Shown here piece after piece: positions 1 to 7,232 of a stretch of 10,293 nt of DNA (its first letter is position 1; every line of letters begins with the position of its first letter). The DNA comes from Basidiobolus heterosporus B8920 (Eukaryota > Basidiobolomycota > Basidiobolomycetes > Basidiobolales > Basidiobolaceae): NCBI GenBank assembly GCA_000697455.1, contig JNET01034002.1:1-10293 (forward strand), written 5' to 3'. The notes under the pieces are model-generated. The model saw only the letters and a list, made by a program, of their open reading frames with translations. It did no database searches and was not told where the DNA came from. A program made the position numbers and the translations under genes.

Positions 1-1240
1 TGCTATGCCTATATTACCAGGGAACCTTAGCCCAGTCTGTCTCTGTATGGTACTTTGGCATGTCAGCTATACAAGCAACTGATTGGTCTTAGACTTTGTG
101 TCCAGATGCAGTCACCATACTCCATATTTTCCTCTTTAGGAAATGCTGCTTGTACCACAAGTGACCAGACTTTCAACATTTCTAAGTTAGTGAAAAATAT
201 TCTAAGTAAAACCCGAGTGTGAATTTTGGGTGAGAGGAAATTGCCAAGTAGATATAACAAGGATAAGATCAAGTATGCATAATTAGGCGCTAAATCATGT
301 GAATTTCAACAATAAGAAGGTCATCTGCAAATATCTCAGAAAGTCAAGTATTCTGGGTACTCTTAAGTTAGTGAAAAATATTCCAAGTAAAAGCTAAGTG
401 TTAATTTTAGGTAAGAGGAGATTGGCAAGTGAATATAATAAGGCTAAGATCTAATATGAATAAGTGGGTGCTGAATTATGTGAATTTCAACACAGACAAG
501 TCATAAGGGTATGCTATTGTAGTGGACATAGGCTTTCTTGGGTATAGTTCAAGTTACTTCACTAAATCTATGGTTATTTTGTAAATCTGAATGCTCACCA
601 GTACATGAAGTAATCAACCCTAACATTATTATTCTTTTATTTACATATTGTGCACATTGCTTCAAAGAACTTACATTTGTTCTTTTGTAATCCATTGTTC
701 AGCATGCTTGGTTTACTCTCAGAAATGGGTATAGAACTCAACTTGGCACACGATCAATTTACAAGTAAAATACGATATTCCTATAGTACTCCCATAAGCT
801 TCCAAATGATGATATTGCTAAAATGGCTCAGGACATACTAACGATATCCACTGGAGTATCTCCTCAGGGTCAAAACAATGATAATGCATGTGGCTTTAGA
901 TATCACGAAGTAGTTGTAACACAAAAAGCGAAAAATTTAATAAGTCAACGGTCAAATGATGTAAAACTACCAATCATTCAATTTTATTGTTAATGGAAAG
1001 CAACAGAAATCAGACCCGTGTGCAAGCTCTATCTAGGTTAAATATATTTTCACCTTTCGAATAGCCGTGAACAATTCTTTGCAAAACCGAATCAGTAAGC
1101 AAGGTAAACCAGATTTTTGGCAATCACTACCATTAAAGGGAGAGAAGGTTACTTGAGCTAATATTGGCTGACTACTCTTGTATTCCAATGAAAGAACAAA
1201 ATGTACCACCGAAGGTGATGCATGGGGATATCGCAAAAAA
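1..1240. other. Gene-poor stretch, no supported gene
   Basis: I see no convincing gene here. The short open frames (63-272 minus, 650-841 plus, 1033-1236 minus) have no signal peptide, domain or motif that I recognise and no matching promoter or poly(A) context. The notable content is a diverged tandem duplication at 182-492, listed separately. The right edge must hold the promoter of the gene at 1289; CCAAT-type pentamers occur at 1185-1189 (plus) and 1163-1167 (as ATTGG), roughly 100 bp upstream of that start codon. Confidence 0.5.
182..492. repeat. Diverged direct tandem duplication, about 181 bp period
   Basis: Bases 182-311 and 363-492 align without gaps over 130 bp with about 22 mismatches (roughly 83% identity by eye). 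The offset is 181 bp. Both copies contain AAGTTAGTGAAAAATATT near the left edge and ATGTGAATTTCAACA at the right. The spacers after each copy are much more diverged, but both end in a similar TTCTGGGTA-like string near 351-359 and 535-543, so the duplicated unit may be the full 181 bp. Differences are not concentrated at any codon position and every frame I read has stops, so it looks non-coding. It matches no named repeat family that I know. Confidence 0.8.
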
Positions 1241-1242
1241 TC

Positions 1243-1248
1243 TATATT
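1243..1248 (+). promoter_or_regulatory. Candidate TATA element for the 1289 gene
   Basis: TATATT lies 41-46 bp upstream of the start codon at 1289. This is a suitable distance for a core promoter with a very short leader, as also seen at the thaumatin-like gene. It is a weaker match than the one at 2364. Confidence 0.4.
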
Positions 1249-1288
1249 AACCTAACCTTTAGAAACAAAAATTCCGAATTCTTTCATC

Positions 1289-1747
1289 ATGCTTGCAATC
1301 AAGTCATCCCTCGTCTGTCTGGCCGTGGTATTCCTTTTCCTTGCCGATACTACATTTGCTTACTGTAAGAAAGCCGTAGGAATCCGTGCAATGACAAACA
1401 ATAATTGCCAAGTTGCTTCGTGTAATGCACAAGGGAACTGCTCTTATATGCCCTGTCACTACATCTGGATCTACCATGAGGACGGTACCTCTACTGGCGG
1501 ATTCAAAATTGCTGGAGCAGTACAATTTGGTAATGGAAAGCAAGATCAGATCTATGAATGGGGTTTCTTCGGAAAGGACAGCAAGGGATTCAGTGTCTAC
1601 GCCAATGGCTGTGGTGGAAATGAAGGAAACGGGAATCTCGGAGGCATGGGATGCGAGGGTGGGGCTATCAAGAGAACCAACAGAAGCAAGCCCGGCGTGA
1701 GCAAAGTATATTACGACTGTGGTAAAGTCCCTGCGGTACCAGCTTAG
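1289..1747 (+). CDS. Orphan secreted cysteine-rich protein (152 aa)
   Basis: I do not recognise the family. The protein opens with a classical signal peptide: a Lys at residue 5, a hydrophobic core at 8-19, and a probable cut after A24 (TFA before Y25). The mature chain of about 128 residues has eight cysteines (C26, C40, C45, C51, C56, C108, C122, C144), enough for four disulfides. Five are packed into the first 31 mature residues. A middle stretch rich in aromatics (W60, Y62, Y89, W91, F93, F94) is followed by a Gly/Asn-rich loop (107-121) between C108 and C122. Two N-glycosylation sequons are visible (N50-C-S, N131-R-S). There is no transmembrane segment or GPI signal. It is intronless, has a TATA-like element at 1243, and is followed 37 bp after the stop by AATAAA. 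Length, export and cysteine density fit a small secreted effector-like or wall-associated protein, but no function can be assigned. It sits 650 bp upstream of the co-oriented thaumatin-like gene. Confidence 0.85.
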   Translation: MLAIKSSLVCLAVVFLFLADTTFAYCKKAVGIRAMTNNNCQVASCNAQGNCSYMPCHYIWIYHEDGTSTGGFKIAGAVQFGNGKQDQIYEWGFFGKDSKGFSVYANGCGGNEGNGNLGGMGCEGGAIKRTNRSKPGVSKVYYDCGKVPAVPA

Positions 1748-1784
1748 TTGGACAATAATGTGGACTACGTTACCTTCAATATCG

Positions 1785-1790
1785 AATAAA
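1785..1790 (+). terminator. Poly(A) signal AATAAA of the 1289 gene
   Basis: A canonical AATAAA begins 38 bp after the TAG stop at 1745-1747, on the same strand as the orphan secreted-protein gene. Confidence 0.6.
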
Positions 1791-2300
1791 CGGGTATTTT
1801 CATTATAACACTAGCTACTGCTTACCTTATACTACTTTCACTACAACCTATCTTATCACTTTTCCTACTGCTTATCACATTCTTAGTAGGGGAATACCTG
1901 TCAAGTGCCTCTACTTGCTATTATAATGACTATTTTACATTGCATTTCTCACACTCCCACGCATGCCTAATACTGGTATTCGTTCTGATGGCCTGAAAGA
2001 TAATGGTTTCGATTCTCACAGTTACAGATCAGTGTTAATCTCACTTGAGCGCTCAAATATATTTAGTGTACTAGGAGTGGCCACCTTACGCGTACTACGC
2101 ACGGATAGCAAGTGTTTATCAAAATAGTCAACAATCCCTATTCCCTTCCTATTTCCTTTTATATCCATTTCACGCAGTTTAAAGACGATTCGCGTAACGA
2201 TCAAGTAATTCTCACTAAACTTCACTTGCCTATTTTGTACCCATTCATCACGTAGATTTCTGATAAGGGTTTGAGTTACTTGGCTTATACGAGAATTCTA
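1791..2300. other. Intergenic spacer, no supported gene
   Basis: No gene supported. The first 100 bp on the plus strand are pyrimidine-rich, with a repeated CTACTGCTTA string at 1815 and 1866 or thereabouts. The minus-strand open frame at 2022-2225 (67 codons) has no recognisable domain and is treated as chance. Confidence 0.5.
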
Positions 2301-2301
2301 T

Positions 2302-2329
2302 CCAATAACCCTACTTGGGAATAAGTAGG
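2302..2329 (+). promoter_or_regulatory. CCAAT box and 7-bp dyad upstream of the thaumatin-like gene
   Basis: A CCAAT pentamer (2302-2306) is followed by a perfect inverted repeat, CCTACTT at 2310-2316 and AAGTAGG at 2323-2329, separated by GGGAAT. Both lie 35-62 bp upstream of the TATA box at 2364, where activator sites are expected. The symmetry would suit a dimeric transcription factor, but no factor can be named. Confidence 0.4.
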
Positions 2330-2363
2330 CATGTTGCTTTGTTAGCTAAAAACAAGCAAATTG

Positions 2364-2372
2364 TATAAATAG
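2364..2372 (+). promoter_or_regulatory. TATA box of the thaumatin-like gene
   Basis: TATAAATAG is a near-perfect TATA box, starting 37 bp upstream of the ATG at 2401. The spacing implies a very short 5' leader, as at the minus-strand gene that starts at 9619. Confidence 0.75.
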
Positions 2373-2400
2373 ACTATCCATTCTGCTCTACCTAATCAAC

Positions 2401-3168
2401 ATGTTGTCTACTGTCAAAGTTCTTACCTCCTTTCTCGCTGTTCTCGCATCGGTTAGTTCAGCTCCGGTTGATGAGCTGGTACATAACCTCATCTTTAAAA
2501 ACCAATGTGAGCATAATGTTTGGTTAGCATCTTCGACTACCTGGGACAACACTCCGCTTCCTGCTGATGGGGGACTTCTTACTCCTGGTGAAACATTCAC
2601 CATTACTGTTGTCGATCAGTGGCAAGGCCGCTTCTGGGGTCGAACCGAGTGCGATTTTGAGCACAAGAATATGACCACCAATACTGCCTGTACTACTGGT
2701 GATTGTGGTTCAGGGGAAGAGTACTGTGGATATATATCCGGTAGACCTCCCGCTTCTTTGGCCGAGTTCACTTTCAACGGTTGGAATGATCTTGATTTCT
2801 ATGATGTTTCCCTCGTGGACGGATACAACTTGCCGATCTCTATTCAGCCTCACTCCAAGGTTCCTAACTGGGGGAATCCGTACTCCTGTGGTAGCCCTAC
2901 GGTTGAGAAGGATATCAATCTCATTTGCCCAGGACCACTTCAAATACGTGATCACGATGGAAATGTAGTTGGCTGTGAGTCAGCTTGCAGTGCTTTTGGA
3001 TCTCCTCAATACTGCTGCTCTGGCCCTGACAGCACCCCTCAAACCTGCCACCCAACGTACTATTCCAAATTGTTCAAAGAAGCCTGTCCATTTTGTTACA
3101 GCTATGCCTACGATGATGCCACCTCCATTTTCACTTGTCAGGGTGATTACACTATTCAATTTTGTTAG
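2401..3168 (+). CDS. Secreted thaumatin-like protein (PR-5/GH64-like fold)
   Basis: A 255-residue thaumatin-like protein, the usual size for the large class. The signal peptide spans 1-21 (cut after SSA, before P22). The family signature is at 97-109 (C-T-T-G-D-C-G-S-G...C). The residues that form the acidic cleft in the family are present: R81 in WGRT, E122 in LAEF, D135 and D140 in YDVSLVDG, and D238/D239 in YAYDD. The mature chain holds 16 cysteines, the canonical number, but not all in canonical places. One of the pair near thaumatin C121/C126 is missing (only C163 precedes C176), and an extra C232 follows the conserved C229. One sequon occurs (N90-M-T). There is no GPI signal; the chain ends at C255, as thaumatins do. 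Family members bind or cleave beta-1,3-glucans and some inhibit fungi; in a fungus, wall remodelling or defence against rivals is plausible. It is intronless, with a strong TATA upstream and AATAAA downstream. Confidence 0.95.
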   Translation: MLSTVKVLTSFLAVLASVSSAPVDELVHNLIFKNQCEHNVWLASSTTWDNTPLPADGGLLTPGETFTITVVDQWQGRFWGRTECDFEHKNMTTNTACTTGDCGSGEEYCGYISGRPPASLAEFTFNGWNDLDFYDVSLVDGYNLPISIQPHSKVPNWGNPYSCGSPTVEKDINLICPGPLQIRDHDGNVVGCESACSAFGSPQYCCSGPDSTPQTCHPTYYSKLFKEACPFCYSYAYDDATSIFTCQGDYTIQFC

Positions 3169-3231
3169 TTTGGCAGTATTTACAACGTCCCTACTAATTG
3201 TAAATAACTAGTTTAATTTAATCGACTTCCT

Positions 3232-3237
3232 AATAAA
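3232..3237 (+). terminator. Poly(A) signal AATAAA of the thaumatin-like gene
   Basis: AATAAA begins 64 bp after the TAG stop at 3166-3168, on the coding strand and within a TA-rich stretch. This is the most likely cleavage signal for the thaumatin-like transcript. Confidence 0.6.
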
Positions 3238-3239
3238 CC

Positions 3240-3708
3240 CTAATTAGTTGTTAACCATTTAAGCATATTTGTTGATTTGTATGTGTTAAGGAATCTCTCG
3301 CCCAAACTACATTACACCTTGATATGGAATAATACAATTCGAAGAATGAATATTCTTGATTGTTTACCTTTACTACGAGTGTGTGCAAATCAATCATAAT
3401 ATCCCGCATGAATAAATGCAGAAAACTGGTCAAGTTCGCTTTGCATACACCTAAAATTGGCAACCATCCACAAAATCGAAAAGGAAAGAATGGGTTAGGG
3501 TAAGCAGTAGTAGGTATTCTCACCCATAGACTAACTTCAGTAAAAGTAGCCATTTATAGGTGGAGTTACGATCGGAAATAGTTGTAAACGTTCATTAACA
3601 GACTAAAGCTATGTTTTACACGAACCTATGGAATAAATGCGATGTTTGATTACTACTGAATAATTTTTTTCTGTGGTAAAAGTATTCCATTTCATAAAAA
3701 TTAGATTT
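3240..3708. other. Spacer between thaumatin-like gene and tRNA
   Basis: No gene supported. A minus-strand open frame of 100 codons (3251-3553) begins MATFTEVSLW but has no signal peptide, domain or compositional signature that I recognise, and no convincing TATA upstream. A short unlisted gene cannot be excluded. A two-unit telomere-like string GGGTTAGGGTAA lies at 3492-3503. Confidence 0.4.
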
Positions 3709-3714
3709 AAAAAA
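3709..3714 (-). terminator. Pol III terminator of the tRNA gene
   Basis: Six A on the plus strand read as TTTTTT on the minus strand, starting 5 bp past the tRNA 3' end. A run of four or more T is the RNA polymerase III stop signal. Confidence 0.8.
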
Positions 3715-3718
3715 TCAT

Positions 3719-3789
3719 GCCTACTGCCGGGATTGAACTGGCGACCTTCAGTTTACGAGACTGACGCGCTACCACTGCGCTAAGCAGGC
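3719..3789 (-). tRNA. tRNA-Thr (anticodon CGT)
   Basis: On the minus strand, 71 nt fold into a full cloverleaf with no intron. The acceptor stem is GCCTGCT/AGTAGGC (one G-T pair). The D stem is GCGC/GCGC with a short AGTGGTA loop. The anticodon stem is TCAGT/ACTGA around CTCGTAA, giving anticodon CGT, which reads ACG (threonine). The T arm carries TTCAATC. The discriminator base is A and CCA is not encoded, as in eukaryotes. Box A (TAGCGCAGTGG) fits the consensus and box B (GTTCAATCC) is present. One T-stem pair (52-62) is A-C instead of Watson-Crick. G1-C72 and C2-G71 fit known yeast threonine identity elements. The body resembles eukaryotic elongator tRNA-Met (GCGCGTCAGTCTC before the anticodon, AAGGTC after it). 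Confidence 0.92.
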
Positions 3790-5290
3790 TTTCTCATTAT
3801 AATTGAAAATTAACTAAGTCTAGCACCTAAAGTAAAAGCATTAAAAAAAAACTGTATCTTCTCAATCCCATATAAATATCTATCAGACAAAGTGTGTGAA
3901 AAAAAGAGGAAGGTTAGTTACGAAATGAAATAAGAATTGGAAATTACGGAGAATATCAGGGAAAAACATTATTAGTTTGAATATATTTCCGCAGTATTAA
4001 CCGACAAAAAGCAGTTAGTGAAATCTTCATCATTACCCTTTCAAAACTATATGACAACACACAAACAAGTTATTCGCAAATGCACCTCTTAAGGAGTGAT
4101 ACTCTTTACTACGCAACATTATGGTGTAATTCGTGCAAAGCACTAGAGTTTGCACATCTTCGAACTTCCCTCCATCGGCTATGTTCTACCAAATACAATC
4201 ACTTATTCAATTTCTCTTTTATTTATTGCTTGCATTACCTACTTCTTAAGAAGCCTGCCCAACAATGACTAATATCTTCACCTACATCTCGCACTATTTA
4301 AACCCAGGTTATTCCTCGGAAAGATCATTACCTTGTCGGTTAATCATCACTTTTCTTGAATACACTTTCTTAGTCTTCTTATTACCCTATCCTTCAAGAT
4401 CAACTTTAGCCTCAAAAATTCATAACAGTTACTGTTACAAAGTATAAGAAATGATCAGGATATGTAAACATGTCCCGTTGTCGAATAGGAAAACAGGGAA
4501 TTGAGAAAAAGTAAAAAGATGAAACTGCATATACTCATAAATGCATATATCAGTCGGATAACATACGTAAAGCTTTGTTACAAAATCAAAAAACCTTTAA
4601 CTGTGTAACAGTTACCCTCTTAAGATCAGCTATCCATCACTTTTTATTATAGTGTACGTATAGTGGTTATTACGTGGTGCTATAACTACTTAACGAACAT
4701 TTGCACGATCACTGTACCTTATCCTACAGTGTAACACACTATGTTGTGCAATTCAGAGCCTGTTTATTTTATTTCGTGGCCATTACTTTCATTTTTACAT
4801 TCAGTTGATTGATCATGGATAATTACGTATTGTTTAATTCGAGAACCAAGTGAACCGCGTAGAAATCCCCATCCTTATGCAATCAAAGCTTTAGGGAGAC
4901 CAAAATCCCTTATCAGAAATTCCAGTAATATAAATAATAAATCATGGATGTAGTCCGCAAATAGTACCAACTTACAGTAGAGATCAACAAAGCTGTAATT
5001 CGGTGTGGATGCGGCATGATCTATCTAGCTAACACAGTGATAGTACCATAGGAAGTTAAGAATGAGAGAATTCCCATATTTTTCCGTAGCACTGAATGAT
5101 ACTGCTATTAAGCATTGATTCTGATTTGTCCAGTACCAAGATCTCAAACTTATAGGGATGAATTTCGACATGTTCAGATTATGGGATGAATATGTGAATT
5201 AAGAATTATTTCGGCCTATAGTATAAGATGGTATTTGAGGGATGGAAATTGCCGAGGAGATGGATGGTAAATGTGTGGTGAAATTGGTTG
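3790..5290. other. Long gene-free spacer
   Basis: I see no supported gene in about 1.5 kb. Two plus-strand frames (4080-4268 and 4265-4447, overlapping at ATGA) are Leu/Phe/Tyr-rich, lack signal peptides or known motifs, and are most likely chance. A nine-A run lies at 3843-3851. An odd-length palindrome AACAGT-T-ACTGTT lies near 4424-4436, and a related TAACAGTTAC recurs near 4606. No tRNA, 5S rRNA or clear snoRNA box pair was found. Confidence 0.5.
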
Positions 5291-5292
5291 GA

Positions 5293-5298
5293 TTTATT
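5293..5298 (-). terminator. Candidate poly(A) signal of the kinase gene
   Basis: TTTATT on the plus strand is AATAAA on the minus strand, about 220 bp past the kinase stop. It is the first canonical hexamer I found downstream on that strand. If used, it places the inverted-repeat cluster at 5376-5448 inside the 3' UTR. Confidence 0.35.
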
Positions 5299-5375
5299 AT
5301 TCGAGTGTGATTTAGTTATGTATATTTGAAGATTTGGTGATACAGGTCAGAAAGGTCGGTAAAGGAATGTGCAGC

Positions 5376-5448
5376 AGTATTCTAGGCTATGGACACCTCC
5401 TCATTGTGTCCCTACTACTCTTAGTAGAGTGAATCGGGACAGAATACT
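5376..5448. repeat. Nested inverted repeats that can form a three-way junction
   Basis: An outer perfect 8-bp inverted repeat (AGTATTCT at 5376-5383, AGAATACT at 5441-5448) encloses two perfect 6-bp hairpins. One is GGACAC 5391-5396 with GTGTCC 5406-5411. The other is CTACTA 5412-5417 with TAGTAG 5422-5427 (4-nt loop). Competing pairings also exist: TGTCCC 5407-5412 with GGGACA 5436-5441, and ACTCT 5417-5421 with AGAGT 5426-5430. The element lies 73-145 bp past the kinase stop codon on the minus strand, so it may be a 3' UTR structure. Inverted repeats do not indicate which strand is used. Confidence 0.6.
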
Positions 5449-5520
5449 TGATAATCTAAAGTGATGCACATCCTATGAAGATCGCATACATGGCTGTTGA
5501 GAAGGTTTGAGAGAGATGAC

Positions 5521-6573
5521 CTATAGTGCCAGGAACTCTTCTTTCTTACGATAATATTCATTGAATCGAAGCACGGCGTAGCTCATATAGTCAAAGTCAA
5601 TATCCGAGAGCTGCGCTTGGACCAATGCCCAGAGACCCCAATATATGTGTGAAGCTAAGGCAAATTGGTTGACCTCTCGGTATAGAGACTCTACTTCCTC
5701 AGCGCTAGGAGCGTGTCCTTGTGCAGATTCAAGGTATTTCGTTAGCCAGACGGTCTGATACTCTCTATTAGGATACCGCGAATAGTCGCATTCGAAACCT
5801 GCGTATTCGGCAAAATGATTACCAATATCGAAACCGCGGAAGCTGTATGAACCGTATTCATAATCAATGAAAGCACAACTGTTACTTTCTGGCTGATAGA
5901 TAAGATTAGCCGAAAGCAAATCATTATGACTGAACACCACTGGTGCGTTCAGTTGAGTTAATTTTTCCTCCAGGCTATTTAATTCTTCATTTAACGCAGA
6001 AAGATCAAAGTGCTTCTGAAAGACCTGATTTGCCTCTGGGTTCTCGTAAGTGGTGGGAACGTCATGAAGCCATCTTCTCAGTGTTCTAAATAATTTCGGT
6101 GAATGGTCTCCTGCGATATCTACTTTATGCCAAGCAGCCAACTTTTCGGCGACCAGCAAAGAGGTTTTGAAGTCTGACATCATGTCCAAGGAGTACACTT
6201 GACCCGGGATATATCCATAAATAAATCCATTCTTAAAACGACCATACAACGGCGGACAAAGTCCAAGTTTGGCAAGACCAGTAAGGTTGATAAGCTCCTG
6301 CTTTCTGTCGATCAACACCTCAGATTTCTTTCCATATGCGCGGATCAACACCGACTGACCGTTAGTATGGTCACAACGAACTAGTTTGTTGGTGATACCA
6401 TCTTTACATTGGGTGAAAGATAACTCTGATTCCTTCCATTCGGGGAAGATGGTTAACACCACTTTTAAGGCAGATGGGATAAGAGTGTCGTGGTGAACAA
6501 TGTAATCAAGATTTGGGATTTCATGGTCGATATAGTGCTCCAAATCGGATAGGGACACGGGCTGTTGGGTCAT
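5521..6573 (-). CDS. Ethanolamine kinase (choline/ethanolamine kinase family)
   Basis: A complete 350-residue kinase of the choline/ethanolamine family (APH-like fold). It phosphorylates ethanolamine (perhaps also choline) with ATP in the cytosol, the first step of the CDP-ethanolamine branch of phospholipid synthesis. Key motifs are in order: the nucleotide-loop motif DGITNKL at 58-64; RAYG at 78-81; E93 in RKQELINL, placed to pair with the ATP-contacting residue; the catalytic motif HNDLLSAN at 216-223 (D218 base, N223 metal ligand); IDYEY at 236-240 (D237 metal ligand); and FDIGNHFAEYAGFECDYSRYP at 248-268. The EYAG plus DYSRYP segment resembles ethanolamine kinases more than choline kinases. 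No signal peptide. The chosen start is the first Met and gives a family-typical N terminus. No TATA box is apparent upstream, in contrast to the secreted-protein genes, as is common for housekeeping promoters. Intronless and apparently intact. Confidence 0.95.
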   Translation of the reverse strand: MTQQPVSLSDLEHYIDHEIPNLDYIVHHDTLIPSALKVVLTIFPEWKESELSFTQCKDGITNKLVRCDHTNGQSVLIRAYGKKSEVLIDRKQELINLTGLAKLGLCPPLYGRFKNGFIYGYIPGQVYSLDMMSDFKTSLLVAEKLAAWHKVDIAGDHSPKLFRTLRRWLHDVPTTYENPEANQVFQKHFDLSALNEELNSLEEKLTQLNAPVVFSHNDLLSANLIYQPESNSCAFIDYEYGSYSFRGFDIGNHFAEYAGFECDYSRYPNREYQTVWLTKYLESAQGHAPSAEEVESLYREVNQFALASHIYWGLWALVQAQLSDIDFDYMSYAVLRFNEYYRKKEEFLAL

Positions 6574-6861
6574 GTTAATAAATAAAGAAAATACTAAAGG
6601 TGAAGAGAACTCACAAGGAAGGAGGAGTATTCCACCTTAAAGACTCGATAAAGGAAAAGGAAGGTCAATGATCAAGTACGAACGGTCTTATCTAAATGCA
6701 ATCTTTGTATTTGGTTGGGGTTCAGATCACGAATATTTAAATTCAAATCAATATTGAGGTGATAAAGAATGATAACATGTGATTCGGTTTCTGTGCCATT
6801 GCTTTATCCAATAAATTCAGTGTCCAGTCGGATGCTTATCAAGGATTTGATCCCCAAATAA
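6574..6861. other. Kinase upstream region, no supported gene
   Basis: This should contain the promoter and leader of the minus-strand kinase gene. I see no TATA box or CCAAT pentamer close to the start, and no coding signal on either strand. Confidence 0.4.
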
Positions 6862-7092
6862 TCAAGTCAGACCTACATTTCCTACATTTCCTACAAATTG
6901 CAACGTACTTGAAAGCAATTGGTGTAATGGCCTTTCTAGGTATTCAACGTTAGAAGCACCACATTGCAAGCGCTGGCTAAGATACATCGCGATTTCACCA
7001 GTGAGCGCGGCTGAGAATCCCATTCCGGGCCCTTGAACTCATTTGAGCCCGATATCATGAAAGAAAGTCAAGACTTCCGTTGTCCCGCAGCC
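6862..7092 (-). pseudogene. Truncated coding remnant, possibly protease-like
   Basis: On the minus strand, 7023-6862 is open from an ATG for 53 codons, and the same frame continues upstream to 7092 with one internal TGA (7039-7041). The peptide looks protein-like: GMGFSAALTGEIAMYLSQ is followed by RLQCGASNVEYLERPLHQLL. The first part loosely resembles the segment around the catalytic serine of S8 subtilases (GTSFSAP...AGEIA), but here GTS reads GMG, so the catalytic serine would be absent. That family call is weak and inferred from pattern alone. The tail contains a 9-bp duplication (CCTACATTT at 6872-6889), which adds VGNVGN. Nothing upstream continues the frame: it ends at telomere-like repeats beyond 7092. 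Most likely a decayed 3' end of a gene. Confidence 0.35.
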
Positions 7093-7229
7093 AACCCTAA
7101 CCCTAGTCTACCGCAGCCACCGAACGTCCTAATTACCAATTTATCCGATCATCAAGTATATTTTAAATAAACTACATGGTTGCTATTTCTCAGGTATATT
7201 TTAATTAAACTCCCTAACCCTAACCCTCC
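7093..7229. repeat. Two interstitial telomere-like repeats (CCCTAA) and spacer
   Basis: AACCCTAACCCTA occupies 7093-7105, and CCCTAACCCTAACCCT occupies 7214-7229. In both, the TTAGGG sense runs on the minus strand, so they are in the same orientation. Each is a little over two units. The first adjoins the end of the protease-like remnant. The second begins 3-4 bp past the last conserved codon of the decayed gene at 7233. CCGCAGCCA flanks the first tract on both sides (7085-7093 and 7111-7119). An imperfect GTATATTTT...AAAC string is repeated at 7157 and 7195. Confidence 0.7.
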
Positions 7230-7232
7230 CCC

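Noticed and set aside
985-1010. A 13-bp string TAATGGAAAGCAA near 993 that also occurs inside the orphan gene near 1532, suggesting a decayed upstream copy.
   Set aside because: Similarity does not extend beyond the string and a preceding CAATTT. One chance 13-mer match is expected in a window of this size.
1304-1700. Frames antisense to or overlapping the orphan secreted-protein gene.
   Set aside because: They lie inside a gene with signal peptide, cysteine pattern and matching promoter and poly(A) signals, and have no features of their own.
3251-3553. A 100-codon minus-strand frame downstream of the thaumatin-like gene.
   Set aside because: No domain, no signal peptide and no promoter evidence. 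It includes the telomere-like string at 3492-3503. Kept only as a spacer note.
4080-4447. Two overlapping plus-strand frames (ATGA overlap) that mimic a coupled gene pair.
   Set aside because: Both are short and compositionally like random AT-rich DNA, with no motif. Overlapping cistrons are not expected in fungal nuclear DNA.
7022-7056. GGGCCCTTGAACTC...GAGCCC looked like the T arm of a second tRNA.
   Set aside because: No matching acceptor, D arm or box A at the right distance on either strand. The region reads better as a protein remnant.
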